A stretch of 64,000 bases of DNA from Mycobacterium sp. IS-1590 (lineage in GTDB: Bacteria; Actinomycetota; Actinomycetes; Mycobacteriales; Mycobacteriaceae), in NCBI RefSeq assembly GCF_001500025.1, contig NZ_LQIW01000001.1:310001-374000 (forward strand), written 5' to 3'. The position numbers and the translations under genes are program-made. This document shows positions 8,456 through 18,200 of the stretch, one piece after another. Within the stretch, counting starts at the first letter, position 1. Every line of letters begins with the position of its first letter. Under the pieces are notes generated by a model. That model was not told the origin of the DNA. It made no database searches and saw only the letters and a program-made list of their open reading frames with translations.

Positions 8456-10459
8456 CTACCAGTGCACACCCGGGACGAGGCGCGCCGCGGACTTCACCGG
8501 CCGCGGGACGCGTAGGGGCCGCGTGGGCTTCTTCGGGCGACGCGGTGTCCGCGCGGTCGATGGGGGTGTCGGCACGCCGCGGGCCGCAGCCGAATCCGGA
8601 TATCCGAGGTAGAGCTGGTGAAGGATCCGCCGGGAGAGCTTCGGCGTGAGGTAGTTGCCGAAGTCGGCGAGCGTGCCCAGCGGGGTGTCGATCCGGGCCG
8701 GCTTGTCGATCAGGGCACGCACCACCATCGCCGCGGCGTGCTCGGCGCTGATCGCCGGAACAGGATTGAGACGACGCGACGGCACGATCATCGGCGTGCG
8801 TACCAAGGGCATGTGGATGGTGGTGAACGTGATGTGGTCGGACAGCGTCTCGGTCGCGACCACATCGGCGAACGCGTCGAGCGCGGCCTTCGTCGGGAGG
8901 TAGGAGCTGTATTTGGGGTTGCGTGCCTGCACGCCGGCGCTGGACACGTTGACGACGTGGCCGAATCGCCGCTCGCGCCAATGCGGGAGCAGCGCAAGAA
9001 CCATCCGCACCGCGCCGAAGTAGTTGACCGCCATCACCCGCTCGTAGTCGTGCAGGCGGTCGGTCGAGGCGATCACCGAGCGGCGGATCGATCGGCCCGC
9101 GTTGTTCACCAGGTAGTCGACGTGGTCGAACCGGCCGAGGATGTCCTTGACGGTGCTCTCCACCGATGCCGAGTCGGTGACGTCACATGTGAACGCATAC
9201 GCCTGACCGCCGTCGGCCCGGATCTCGGCCACCAGCTCATCGAGCGCATCGGCGTTGCGCGCCAACGCGAATACGGTCGCGCCGCGTTCGGCGATCGCGA
9301 TGGCCGAAGCGCGTCCGATCCCGCTCGATGCGCCGGTGACGATCACGTGCCTGCCGACCAGCGGACCTCTGGGGTCGTCGCGGCGCGCGCGCTCGGGGTC
9401 GAGGTGTTCGGCCCAGTAGCGCCAGAGCGCGGGCGCGTAGCCGGCGAAGTCGGGGACCGTGATCCCCGTCCCGCGTAACGCTTCTGTGGTGCGCTCGCTG
9501 GTGAACGTCGGCATCAGGCCGATTACGTCGAGGATTTCGGTGGGCAGTCCGATCTGGGTGAGCGCCATGTTGCGGATCACCTTGGCGCGGCCGGTGGCCC
9601 TCAGGAACGGCGTCGCGGTGGAACGGGGCAGGGACGCCCGCAGCGGCGGAAGCCCGGCCGTCTTCGACACGCCACGGTAGATAGCGTGCAGCCCAACGGC
9701 TTTCGGTGCGGTCAGGTGGAACGTCTCCTGGTCTCGGTCGGGCAGGTGCATCAGCGCGACGAGCGCGTCGACGACGTAGTCGACGGGGACGAGGTTGGTG
9801 CGGCCGGCGTCGGGCAGGGCGATCGGCGTGATCGACGGCAGCTTGGCCAGCCTCGCCAGGGTGGGGAAGAAGTAGTACGGCCCGTCGATCTTGTCCATCT
9901 CGCCGGTGCGCGAATCGCCCACGACGACGCCGGGGCGGTAGACCCGGTACCGCAGCCCAGCGGTGTTCCGGACGATCTGCTCGGCCTCGAACTTGGTGCG
10001 GTGATACGGGGTGGGCAGGTCCTGGCCGACGTCGAAGTCGTCCTCGGTGAACTCGCCGCGGAAGGTGCCTGCGACCGCGATCGACGACACATGGTGCAGC
10101 GTCGCGTCGAGCCGCAACGTCAGGTCGACCACCGCGCGGGTGCCGTCGACGTTGGTTGCGCGCTGATCGGCGTCGGAGGCGGTGATGTCGTAGACCGCGC
10201 CGCAGTGCACGACATGGTCGACGGCGCCGATGACGGTGAGGTCGTCGGTCGTGAGCCCGAAATCCGGTTCGCAGAGGTCGCCGACCAGGGGTCTCACTCG
10301 GTCGCCCCAGGTCGTTGCCAATCGCTCGAACCGCGACAGCGAGGGGCGCCTGACGAGCACCAGCACCTCGGCGTCGCTGCTGCGGGCCAACAACCGCGTC
10401 ACCACCCGCCGGCCGATGAACCCGGTACCGCCGGTAACGACATAGCGCATGCGAGCCAT
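8456..10459 (-). CDS. acrA1: Two-domain SDR/fatty acyl-CoA reductase (AcrA1 type)
   Basis: A protein of 667 aa (664 if it begins at the second Met, 10450) with two Rossmann domains. The N-terminal half is an extended SDR/NAD-dependent epimerase-like domain (VTGGTGFIG at residues 8-16, YHRTKFEAE carrying the YxxxK catalytic pair). The C-terminal half is a classical SDR (TGASSGIGRA, NNAG, SSAG, YLPTK). This matches Rv3391 (AcrA1), annotated as a multifunctional acyl-CoA reductase that makes aldehydes or alcohols for lipid synthesis. The ATG at 10459 has GGGGG upstream, but M. tuberculosis begins at MRYVV, so the exact start is open. In M. tuberculosis cmaA1 lies between acrA1 and iunH; it is absent here. 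Confidence 0.88.
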   Translation of the reverse strand: MARMRYVVTGGTGFIGRRVVTRLLARSSDAEVLVLVRRPSLSRFERLATTWGDRVRPLVGDLCEPDFGLTTDDLTVIGAVDHVVHCGAVYDITASDADQRATNVDGTRAVVDLTLRLDATLHHVSSIAVAGTFRGEFTEDDFDVGQDLPTPYHRTKFEAEQIVRNTAGLRYRVYRPGVVVGDSRTGEMDKIDGPYYFFPTLARLAKLPSITPIALPDAGRTNLVPVDYVVDALVALMHLPDRDQETFHLTAPKAVGLHAIYRGVSKTAGLPPLRASLPRSTATPFLRATGRAKVIRNMALTQIGLPTEILDVIGLMPTFTSERTTEALRGTGITVPDFAGYAPALWRYWAEHLDPERARRDDPRGPLVGRHVIVTGASSGIGRASAIAIAERGATVFALARNADALDELVAEIRADGGQAYAFTCDVTDSASVESTVKDILGRFDHVDYLVNNAGRSIRRSVIASTDRLHDYERVMAVNYFGAVRMVLALLPHWRERRFGHVVNVSSAGVQARNPKYSSYLPTKAALDAFADVVATETLSDHITFTTIHMPLVRTPMIVPSRRLNPVPAISAEHAAAMVVRALIDKPARIDTPLGTLADFGNYLTPKLSRRILHQLYLGYPDSAAARGVPTPPSTARTPRRPKKPTRPLRVPRPVKSAARLVPGVHW

Positions 10460-10493
10460 CGTGGACCCCCACGGCCGAGACGTCAATGCGGGA

Positions 10494-10499
10494 TATCGT
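10494..10499 (+). promoter_or_regulatory. -10 element for leaderless htdY transcript
   Basis: TATCGT ends 7 nt before the ATG at 10507. The placement suggests a leaderless mRNA for the dehydratase gene, divergent from acrA1. Confidence 0.5.
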
Positions 10500-10506
10500 T
10501 CGAGGT

Positions 10507-11376
10507 ATGCCTCTCGACCCCAACGCCATCGGCGCCAAGACCGACCCGCAACTGTTCGAATGGACCGACCGCGACACGCTGCTGTACGCACTCGGTGTCG
10601 GCGCGGGCACCGCTGATCTGGCGTTCACCACCGAGAACAGCCACGGCATCGAGCAACAGGTGCTGCCGACGTACGCGGTGATCGCCTGCCTGCCGTTCGC
10701 GGCGGCGGGCCTGATCGGCTCGTTCAACTTCGCGATGCTGTTGCACGGTTCGCAGGGGATCCGGCTTCACGAACCGCTGAAACCGGCCGGCAAGCTCAGC
10801 GTGGTGGCCGAGGTCGCCGACATCCAGGACAAGGGTGAGGGCAAGAACGCGATCGTCATGCTCAAGGCGACGGGCACGGATCCCGACACGTCGAAGGTCG
10901 TCGCCGAGACCTTCACCACGGCGGTCATTCGCGGTGAGGGCGGCTTCGGCGGGCAACCGGGGCAGCGGCCCGCCGCTCCGGAGATACCCGACCGCGAGCC
11001 CGACGCGCGAATTGCCCTGCCCACCCGCGATGATCAAGCGTTGATCTACCGGCTGTCGGGTGATCGCAACCCGTTGCACAGCGATCCCTGGTTCGCGCGG
11101 GAGCTCGCCGGCTTCCCGAAGCCGATCCTGCACGGCCTGTGCAGCTACGGCGTGGCGGGTCGGGCGCTGGTGGCCGAGCTCGGTGGCGGTGACGCGACGA
11201 AGGTGAATGCGATCGACGCCAGGTTCACCTCGCCGGTGTTTCCGGGGGAGACGCTGACCACCTCGATCTGGCGGACCGACGCGGGCCGGGCGGTGTTCCG
11301 CACGGAGGCGGCCGAACCCGACGGTTCGAACTCGCGGTTGGTTCTCGAGGACGGTGCCGCCGAGTACCGCGACTGA
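10507..11376 (+). CDS. htdY: MaoC-like 3-hydroxyacyl-thioester dehydratase (HtdY type)
   Basis: A 289-aa double hot-dog protein matching Rv3389c in length and context. The C-terminal half carries the hydratase-2 motif: YRLSGDRNPLHSDPWFA followed by GFPKPILHGLCSYG, containing the Asp and His of the active site. It should hydrate or dehydrate long-chain enoyl-/3-hydroxyacyl thioesters, plausibly with the divergent acyl reductase in lipid metabolism. The ATG at 10507 is preferred to an in-frame upstream Met (10486) because it matches the family N-terminus (PLDPNAIG) and the leaderless promoter spacing. Confidence 0.92.
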   Translation: MPLDPNAIGAKTDPQLFEWTDRDTLLYALGVGAGTADLAFTTENSHGIEQQVLPTYAVIACLPFAAAGLIGSFNFAMLLHGSQGIRLHEPLKPAGKLSVVAEVADIQDKGEGKNAIVMLKATGTDPDTSKVVAETFTTAVIRGEGGFGGQPGQRPAAPEIPDREPDARIALPTRDDQALIYRLSGDRNPLHSDPWFARELAGFPKPILHGLCSYGVAGRALVAELGGGDATKVNAIDARFTSPVFPGETLTTSIWRTDAGRAVFRTEAAEPDGSNSRLVLEDGAAEYRD

Positions 11377-11433
11377 CGCGCATTTGGTCGATCCGCGGGC
11401 GTTCGCCGCTTCAGATTGAAAGGATGATCGACC

Positions 11434-12318
11434 ATGAGGCTCGTCGTTGGATATCTGGCCACGCCCGGCGGCGCGGATGCGCTGGCCCTCGGTGTGCGGT
11501 TCGCCCGGACGCTCGGCGCCGACCTCGACCTGTGCATGGTGCTGCCGCCGGACAGGGTGGCGCCGTCGATCAAGCCGGTCGGTGATTTCGAGAAGCATCT
11601 CGTCGGGCAGGCCGAACAATGGCTGGAGGAGGCTCGCGCGTCGGTACCCGACGACATCGTCGTGCGTAGCCACGTCCGCGTCGACGACTCGCCCGCCGAC
11701 GGGCTGATCCAGGAAGCGGCGCGCGTCGAGGCCGACATGATCGTCGTCGGCGGATCGGGTGGCCTGGTCGGCAGTTACACATTGGGGTCGACGGTCAACG
11801 GCCTGTTGCACTCGGCTCCGTTACCGGTGGCCGTGGCGCCCAGGGGGACGCGGCACTCACCCGTGGACCGCGCACGCGAAGCGACGTGCGCGATCGGTGA
11901 GCGTGAAGGCGCGGATGTGTTGCTGGACATGGCGGTTCGTTACAGCCGGGCGGCGGGAACGCCGTTACGGCTGGTGTCGTTGGTGGCGCTGGACCCGACT
12001 TTCGGTGCGCTCCGCGGCGACGGCGATGCGGTGCGGGAGCGAGCTCTCGCCCATGCGCGCCACGTCCACGAGGTCGCGAAATCCGAGCTGCCAGAAGATT
12101 TCCCGGTGACCTCGATGATCGTGGAAGGCCGGACCATCGAGGAGGCGGTGGGCAAGCTGGACTGGCGCGACGGGGACCTGATCATGGTCGGGTCGAGCCG
12201 GCTCAGCGCGCCCCGGCGGCTGTTCCTCGGATCGAAGGCAGCCAAGATGCTGCGGGTGCTCGACGTGCCGATGGTGGTGGTGCCGCGCGAGCAGTTCGGG
12301 CCCGAAGACCTCCCGTAG
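11434..12318 (+). CDS. Tandem-domain universal stress protein
   Basis: A 294-aa protein of two USP domains. Each ends in the ATP-binding G-x2-G-x(9-10)-G-S/T pattern: the first around VGGSGGLVGSYTLGST (about residues 106-121), the second around VGSSRLSAPRRLFLGS (about 252-267). Tandem USPs of this size are common in mycobacteria and bind ATP or cAMP; they are linked to dormancy and stress. A ribosome-binding site (GAAAGGA) lies 9 nt before the ATG. It is followed after 11 nt by the hydrolase-cyclase gene, so cAMP binding is an attractive but untested link. Confidence 0.9.
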   Translation: MRLVVGYLATPGGADALALGVRFARTLGADLDLCMVLPPDRVAPSIKPVGDFEKHLVGQAEQWLEEARASVPDDIVVRSHVRVDDSPADGLIQEAARVEADMIVVGGSGGLVGSYTLGSTVNGLLHSAPLPVAVAPRGTRHSPVDRAREATCAIGEREGADVLLDMAVRYSRAAGTPLRLVSLVALDPTFGALRGDGDAVRERALAHARHVHEVAKSELPEDFPVTSMIVEGRTIEEAVGKLDWRDGDLIMVGSSRLSAPRRLFLGSKAAKMLRVLDVPMVVVPREQFGPEDLP

Positions 12319-12329
12319 CCGTCCGGACC

Positions 12330-13646
12330 ATGTTCTCCGAGACGCGTTACGCGCTGAATGGGGATTTGCGTGTCGCCTATCGCGCGTCGAGCGAGGGTGA
12401 GCGCGACATCGTCGTCGTCCCGAACTGGTTCTCAAACTGCGAACTCGCTCCAGAGGTCCCGGTCACGCGCGGATGGGTGGAGGCGATGACATCGCTGGGT
12501 CGGCTGATCTTCTTCGACCAGCCGGGCATGGGAGCCTCCGATCCCGTCCCGGGCGGCGCATTGGCGACCTTGGAGCTATGGGTCGACAGCATCACCGCGG
12601 TGCTCGACGAACTGGGCAGTAGCGAAGCCGTCCTGATCGCAGGTGTCGGCGCATTGGCGGCGGCAACCGTCTTCGCGGCAACGCATCCTTCTCGCACAAC
12701 CGGGTTGGTGGTGTTGGAGGGCTACGCGGATCCGAACGCTGCGCGCGTCAACGGTCCCACCCCTGAGGAGGTCCTCGCCGCAATGGTGGGGATGTGGGGT
12801 ACAGGAGAGTCGCACCATTTCTTGAACCCGGACATGCCGTGGAACGAGGAGATTCGGGCAAGCTGGGGTCGCTTGGAACGCCTGTCGGCCAGCCCGAGCA
12901 CCGCCGCCTCGATGATGCGCTTCATGTCCGAGATGGACGTGCGTGCACTGCTACCGGCCATACGGGTGCCCACACTCGTCATCCACCACACGGATGACGC
13001 TGTGATCCCCCGGGATTGGGGTAGGTACATCGCGGATTGCATTCCAGGTGCCAAGTATGCCGAGCTACCCGGGCGCAATCTGCTGCACATCGTCGAGCCG
13101 TGGCGAGACGCTTTCGAGGAGGTTGCGCAGTTCCTCACCGGACACCAGCCCGAGATGGTCGATGACCGCGTGCTGGCGACGGTGCTGTTCACCGACATCG
13201 TGGACTCGACGCGCCGCGCGTCGGAAATGGGTGATCGCGACTGGCGCGCCTTGCTGGATGCGCACGACGCCGTTGTGCGGGCACAACTCGCCCGTTTCCG
13301 GGGCCGCGAGGTGAACACCACGGGTGACGGCTTCGTGGCGATGTTCGACGGTCCTCAGCGAGCGATCCGCTGCGCCATGGCGATCCGTGATGCGGTGCGG
13401 GCGCTCGGTGTCGAAGTGCGCGCGGGCTTGCACACCGGCGAGTGCGAGGTGCGTGATGATGACATCGGAGGTATCGCCGTGCATATCGGTGCACGCGTCG
13501 CCGCGCTGGCAAGGCCCAACGACGTGCTGGTGTCAAGCACTCTGCGCGACCTGGTGATTGGCTCGGGGCTCGAGTTCGTAGATCGTGGGACACACGAATT
13601 GAAAGGTGTGCCCGGCGAATGGCGACTGCTCGCCGTCGCCGATTAG
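12330..13646 (+). CDS. Alpha/beta-hydrolase fused to class III adenylyl cyclase
   Basis: A 438-aa fusion. Residues 1-270 form an alpha/beta-hydrolase fold (FFDQPGMGASD; late HHTDDAVIP and NLLHIVEPW). Residues 278-438 form a class III cyclase domain with the metal-binding Asp residues D288 (LFTDIVDST) and D332 (TTGDGF). The domain order is that of M. tuberculosis Rv1900c. Two oddities stand out. The nucleophile elbow reads AGVGALA, so the catalytic Ser is Gly and the hydrolase is probably not an enzyme. The purine-specifying Lys of the cyclase is Asn (N328 in EVNTTGDGF), and the transition-state Asn is replaced in VHIGAR, where the Arg is kept. It probably makes cAMP under control of a ligand-sensing hydrolase fold. 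Confidence 0.9.
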   Translation: MFSETRYALNGDLRVAYRASSEGERDIVVVPNWFSNCELAPEVPVTRGWVEAMTSLGRLIFFDQPGMGASDPVPGGALATLELWVDSITAVLDELGSSEAVLIAGVGALAAATVFAATHPSRTTGLVVLEGYADPNAARVNGPTPEEVLAAMVGMWGTGESHHFLNPDMPWNEEIRASWGRLERLSASPSTAASMMRFMSEMDVRALLPAIRVPTLVIHHTDDAVIPRDWGRYIADCIPGAKYAELPGRNLLHIVEPWRDAFEEVAQFLTGHQPEMVDDRVLATVLFTDIVDSTRRASEMGDRDWRALLDAHDAVVRAQLARFRGREVNTTGDGFVAMFDGPQRAIRCAMAIRDAVRALGVEVRAGLHTGECEVRDDDIGGIAVHIGARVAALARPNDVLVSSTLRDLVIGSGLEFVDRGTHELKGVPGEWRLLAVAD

Positions 13647-15127
13647 AACGGCGGTGGCTTATTGCGTTCGTCGACGTAGGGCTGATTGCGCTGACGCTCC
13701 GCGTCGATGGCCTCCGCGCGGTTCTGTTCGCGGGTTCGCTTGCGCCGCGGCATCTTCAAGCATCGCACCGCGTCATCGAGGAGGTCGACGTCGGTGTCGA
13801 TGACCGCGGGCGCCGTCGGTCGGCACAGCGACGGGAACAGCAGCTTGCTACCCGGATGGGTCGTGTACTTCTGCCCAGCCGGTGAGAGCCACTCCACGGT
13901 GCCGTCGGGATGTTGTCGATCACGCCAGCCCAGAAACGTCTTGTAGAGATGGTGGGTTCGGCACAGGCACTTGAGGTTTGATGCCTGCGTGGCGCCTCGT
14001 GGGTAGGGGACCGTGTGGTCGAGGTCGCACTGAGTGGCCGGCTTGTCGCAATTCGGGAAGCGGCACGACAGATCGCGGCAGCGGATGAACCACGCCAGCG
14101 CCGCCGAGGGAACCCGACTCTTCTCCGGCGGCGCATCCCCGGGATGCTTGACGGGTCGACGCTTGGCGACGGCGAGCTTGGCGGCAACGATCGGTGCCGG
14201 CACCACTCCGCGACCGATCACATAGCCCGGCCCCGTCGCGGCCGGGCCGCCGAGCGTGGAATCGTTGGCCTCGATCGGCTCAACGGGCTTGTCGCCGTCC
14301 AATTCCGCCGGGGTCGCATCATTCAGCGAGTCTTCGCCGGCCACTACGTGCACCATGACATCGCTCGCGGTGACACCCGCGGACGGGCATTCGCCAGACC
14401 CGCATTCGCACGTGAGTGATTGGGCCCCGCTCATGGCCGCAGCGACAGCGTCGGCCCGGCGCTGCTCCTGGTTTCGGGGGTCGTTCTCGCACACCGTGGC
14501 GGCCAACGCGTCGAGTCTTTGGTCGATGAACTCGCCGTGGTGGGCGAACACCGTGGCTTCGATATGGGCGACACCGGAGCCGTCTCGGCTGTCCTTGACC
14601 TCGACATAGCGGCTGCGCGAACTGTTCTCGGCGCGGCGCACAGCAGCGGGGTCGTAGCGGTCGACCCAGTAGTCGATCGCACTGTGCAACTTGTTCAATG
14701 ACAGCGCCGTCCATCCCTCGACGTGCGCGGCGATAGCGGAATCGGCTTTGGCCAACGCGTCGCCATCCTGGATCAGGTAGGTGCGGAACACGATGGCAGC
14801 GACTGTGCGGTAAGTGATTGCACCGGTCAGGAACACCGCGTTCGTTCGAGGTAACCGGTCGCGCAGGGCGATCGCGATCTCCAACTGGGCCGCCGCGATT
14901 CCCAGCGACACCTGCTGGGCGGGTGCGATCTCGGCGGCGACCGCGGCGTAGTTGTCGAGGATCCATTGGTCGCGCTCGGCCGAGCCGTCGGCGGCGTACA
15001 TCCGATCCAAGACATCGGCCGCCGCCGAAAGCCGGCGCGCGCAGGCGGCGTTCTCGATGCGCGCCCACGCCCCGGCCGCTCCGGCACCGTTGGCGCCGTC
15101 GGCCGTCTCGAGCAGCTGTTCGAACAT
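13643..15127 (-). CDS. DUF222/13E12-repeat HNH endonuclease family protein
   Basis: A 494-aa protein of the mycobacterial 13E12/DUF222 family. The long N-terminal DUF222 region is followed by an HNH domain near residues 385-430: CRFPNCDKPATQCDLDH, a mid Asn (SNLKCLC) and RTHHLYK. The catalytic His of the DH pair and the zinc-type cysteines are present, so the nuclease is probably intact. The family occurs in many copies in mycobacteria; its role is unknown. The ATG at 15127 is chosen because the open frame beyond it runs into dnaE2 antisense and a leaderless -10 lies 7 nt upstream. It is divergent from dnaE2 and overlaps the cyclase gene tail-to-tail by 4 nt. Confidence 0.88.
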   Translation of the reverse strand: MFEQLLETADGANGAGAAGAWARIENAACARRLSAAADVLDRMYAADGSAERDQWILDNYAAVAAEIAPAQQVSLGIAAAQLEIAIALRDRLPRTNAVFLTGAITYRTVAAIVFRTYLIQDGDALAKADSAIAAHVEGWTALSLNKLHSAIDYWVDRYDPAAVRRAENSSRSRYVEVKDSRDGSGVAHIEATVFAHHGEFIDQRLDALAATVCENDPRNQEQRRADAVAAAMSGAQSLTCECGSGECPSAGVTASDVMVHVVAGEDSLNDATPAELDGDKPVEPIEANDSTLGGPAATGPGYVIGRGVVPAPIVAAKLAVAKRRPVKHPGDAPPEKSRVPSAALAWFIRCRDLSCRFPNCDKPATQCDLDHTVPYPRGATQASNLKCLCRTHHLYKTFLGWRDRQHPDGTVEWLSPAGQKYTTHPGSKLLFPSLCRPTAPAVIDTDVDLLDDAVRCLKMPRRKRTREQNRAEAIDAERQRNQPYVDERNKPPPF

Positions 15128-15134
15128 ACAAGCG

Positions 15135-15140
15135 AATTTA
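15135..15140 (-). promoter_or_regulatory. -10 element for leaderless HNH gene transcript
   Basis: TAAATT on the minus strand lies 7 nt before the ATG at 15127, supporting both the start choice and a leaderless transcript. Confidence 0.5.
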
Positions 15141-15191
15141 GCCGCGGGAGCAGACGCGGAGCGGCCGCCCGGCGCACTCCGGCGTCCACCC

Positions 15192-15218
15192 TGTGGATGA
15201 ACCTGGCCTTGGGGATAA
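15192..15218. promoter_or_regulatory. Two DnaA-box-like 9-mers in the dnaE2 upstream region
   Basis: TGTGGATGA (15192-15200) and TGGGGATAA (15210-15218) each differ by one base from TGTGGATAA, the complement of the E. coli DnaA box. They face the same way, 18 bp apart. The TCCAC-CCT-GTGGA inverted repeat at 15185-15197 overlaps the first. Binding is not established. Confidence 0.25.
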
Positions 15219-15259
15219 CGGGGGCATTCGGGCCGGAGTAGAACGAGTACCCGGATTAT

Positions 15260-15275
15260 TCGAACACAAGTTCGA
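15260..15275. promoter_or_regulatory. SOS (LexA) box upstream of dnaE2
   Basis: TCGAAC-ACAA-GTTCGA is a perfect match to the mycobacterial SOS consensus and ends 12 nt before the dnaE2 ATG. It is the same element as at 4790-4805 before imuA', so both halves of the mutasome should respond to LexA cleavage. Confidence 0.9.
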
Positions 15276-15287
15276 TACACTGCAACC

Positions 15288-18200
15288 ATGGGCTGGCATA
15301 CCGGGCCACCGAGCTGGGTGGAAATGGAGCGCGTACTCAACGGCAAACCGCGCCGTGCCGGCGCTTGGCCCATCGACGAGCAGATCGGCGACGGCGGCGA
15401 CAGCCCGGCCTGGTCCAGCAAGCGGGGGGAGTACCAACCGCTCGACCTCCAGCGGCCCAGGTCCTCGGTCCCATACGCCGAACTGCACGCCCACTCGGCG
15501 TACAGCTTCCTCGACGGCGCCAGCACACCGGAGGAACTGGTCGAGGAGGCGGCCCGGCTGGACCTGCGGGCGATCGCGCTGACCGACCACGACGGCCTCT
15601 ACGGGGTGGTGCGCTTCGCCGAGGCCGCCAAGGAACTGGAGATGTCGACGGTGTTCGGCGCCGAACTGTCGCTGGGCGGGGGTGATCGGACCGAAGACCC
15701 CGACCCGCCCGGCCCGCACCTGTTGGTGCTGGCACGCGGTCCCGAGGGCTACCGGCGGTTGTCACGCCAACTCGCCAAGGCGCACCTTGCCGGCGGTGAG
15801 AAAGGCAAGCTGCACTACGACTACGACGCGTTGACCGAAGCTGCGGGCGGGCACTGGCACATCCTCACCGGTTGCCGTAAAGGCCATGTCCGGCGGGCGC
15901 TTTCCCAGGGCGGTCCCGAGGCGGCGGGTCGTGCGATCGCCGACCTGGTCGACCGCTTCGGCCGCGACCGGGTCAGCGTCGAGCTCACCCATCACGGACA
16001 TCCCTGTGACGACGAACGCAACGCCATCCTGGCCGAACTGGCACCGCGGTTCGGGCTGAGCGTGGTCGCGACCACCGCCGCCCATTTCGCCGAACCGTCA
16101 CGCGGCCGGCTGGCCATGGCGATGGGGGCGATCCGCGCCCGCCACTCGATGGACGAGGCCGCCGGCTACCTTGCCCCGCTGGGTGGTTCGCATCTGCGGT
16201 CGGGTGCCGAGATGGCGCGACTGTTCGCCGACCGGCCGGAGGTCGTCACTGCCGCTGCAGAGCTCGGTGAGCAGTGCGCGTTCGGGCTCGCCCTGATCGC
16301 ACCCCAGTTGCCGCCGTTCGATGTGCCGGACGGCCACACCGAGGACAGCTGGCTGCGTCATCTGGTGATGGAGGGCGCGCGCCGAAGGTACGGCCCACCG
16401 CAGCGTGCGCCGCGGGCGTACGCACAGATCGAACACGAGCTGAAAGTCATTGAACAGCTGACGTTTCCCGGCTACTTCCTGGTGGTCCACGACATCACCC
16501 GGTTCTGCAGGGAGAACGGCATCCTGGCCCAGGGCAGGGGATCGGCGGCCAATTCGGCGGTCTGCTACGCACTCGGTGTCACCAACGTGGATCCGGTCGC
16601 CAACGAGTTGCTGTTCGAACGGTTCCTGTCCCCGGCGCGCGACGGCCCACCCGACATCGACATCGACATCGAATCGGACCTGCGGGAGAAGGCCATTCAG
16701 TACGTCTACGACCGCTACGGCCGCGACTACGCCGCGCAGGTCGCCAACGTCATCACCTACCGCGGCCGCAGCGCGGTGCGCGATATGGCCCGTGCGCTGG
16801 GCTTCTCGCAAGGACAGCAAGACGCCTGGAGCAAACAACTGGGCCAGTGGGGCAACCTGGGCGAGGAGACTCACGTCGAGGATGTCCCCGAGCAGGTCAT
16901 CGACCTGGCCAGGCAGATCTCCAACCTGCCCCGACACATGGGCATCCACTCCGGCGGCATGGTCATCTGTGATCGTCCCATCGCCGACGTGTGCCCGGTC
17001 GAATGGGCCCGGATGGCGAACCGGAGCGTGCTGCAGTGGGACAAAGACGATTGCGCGGCAATCGGTTTGGTGAAGTTCGACATGCTCGGCCTCGGCATGC
17101 TCTCGGCGCTGCACTACTGCATCGACCTGGTGCGCGAGCACAAGGGCATCGACGTCGACCTGGCGAAGCTGGACCTGTCCGAGCCCGCCGTGTACGAGAT
17201 GCTGCAGAAAGCGGACTCCGTCGGGGTGTTCCAGGTGGAGTCGCGCGCCCAGATGGCCACCCTGCCACGGCTCAAGCCCCGCGTGTTCTACGACCTTGTC
17301 GTCGAGGTGGCGCTGATCCGGCCCGGCCCCATCCAGGGCGGGTCGGTGCATCCCTACATCAAGCGACGCAACGGGGAAGAGCCCGTCACCTATGACCATC
17401 CGTCGATGGAGCCCGCGTTACACAAGACGCTGGGGGTGCCACTGTTCCAGGAACAGCTCATGCAGCTCGCGGTGGACTGCGCGGGTTTCTCCGCCGCCGA
17501 GGCCGATCAGCTGCGCCGCGCGATGGGATCCAAGCGGTCGACCGAACGGATGCGCCGGCTGCGGAGCAGGTTCTACGACGGTATGCGTCAACGTCACGGC
17601 ATCACAGGCGAGATCGCCGACCGCATCTACGAGAAGCTGGAGGCCTTTGCCAATTTCGGCTTCCCCGAGAGCCATTCGTTGAGCTTCGCGTCGCTGGTGT
17701 TCTACTCGTCGTGGTTCAAGCTGCATCACCCCGCCGCGTTCTGCGCCGCGCTGCTGCGGGCCCAACCGATGGGCTTCTACTCGCCGCAGACCCTGGTGGC
17801 CGATGCCCGCCGACACGGTGTCACCGTGCACGGCCCGGATGTCAACGCCAGCTTGGCGCACGCGACTTTGGAAGACACCGGGAACGCGGTCAGATTGGGT
17901 CTGGGGGCGGTCCGGCACATCGGCGACGAACTGGCAGAGCAGCTTGTCGAGGAACGAAAAGCCAACGGCGCGTTCACTTCCCTGCTGGATCTGACTCAGC
18001 GAGTGCAACTGTCTGTACCCCAGACCGAGGCACTGGCCACCGCCGGAGCCCTGGGCTGCTTCGACATCACCCGACGCGAAGGGTTGTGGGCGGCAGGCGC
18101 GGCCGCCGGCCAACGACCCGACCGGCTGCCGGGCGTGGGCGCCTCGTCACACATTCCCGCACTGCCGGGTATGACCGAACTCGAGCTGGCCGCCTCCGAT

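Noticed and set aside
13643..15127. 13E12-family HNH gene as evidence of a mobile intron or prophage
   Set aside because: No integrase, attachment repeat, intron or intein boundary is seen; the family is a common dispersed mycobacterial gene type.
15192..15218. Replication origin suggested by DnaA-like boxes
   Set aside because: Only two imperfect boxes, no AT-rich unwinding region, and no dnaA or dnaN nearby.
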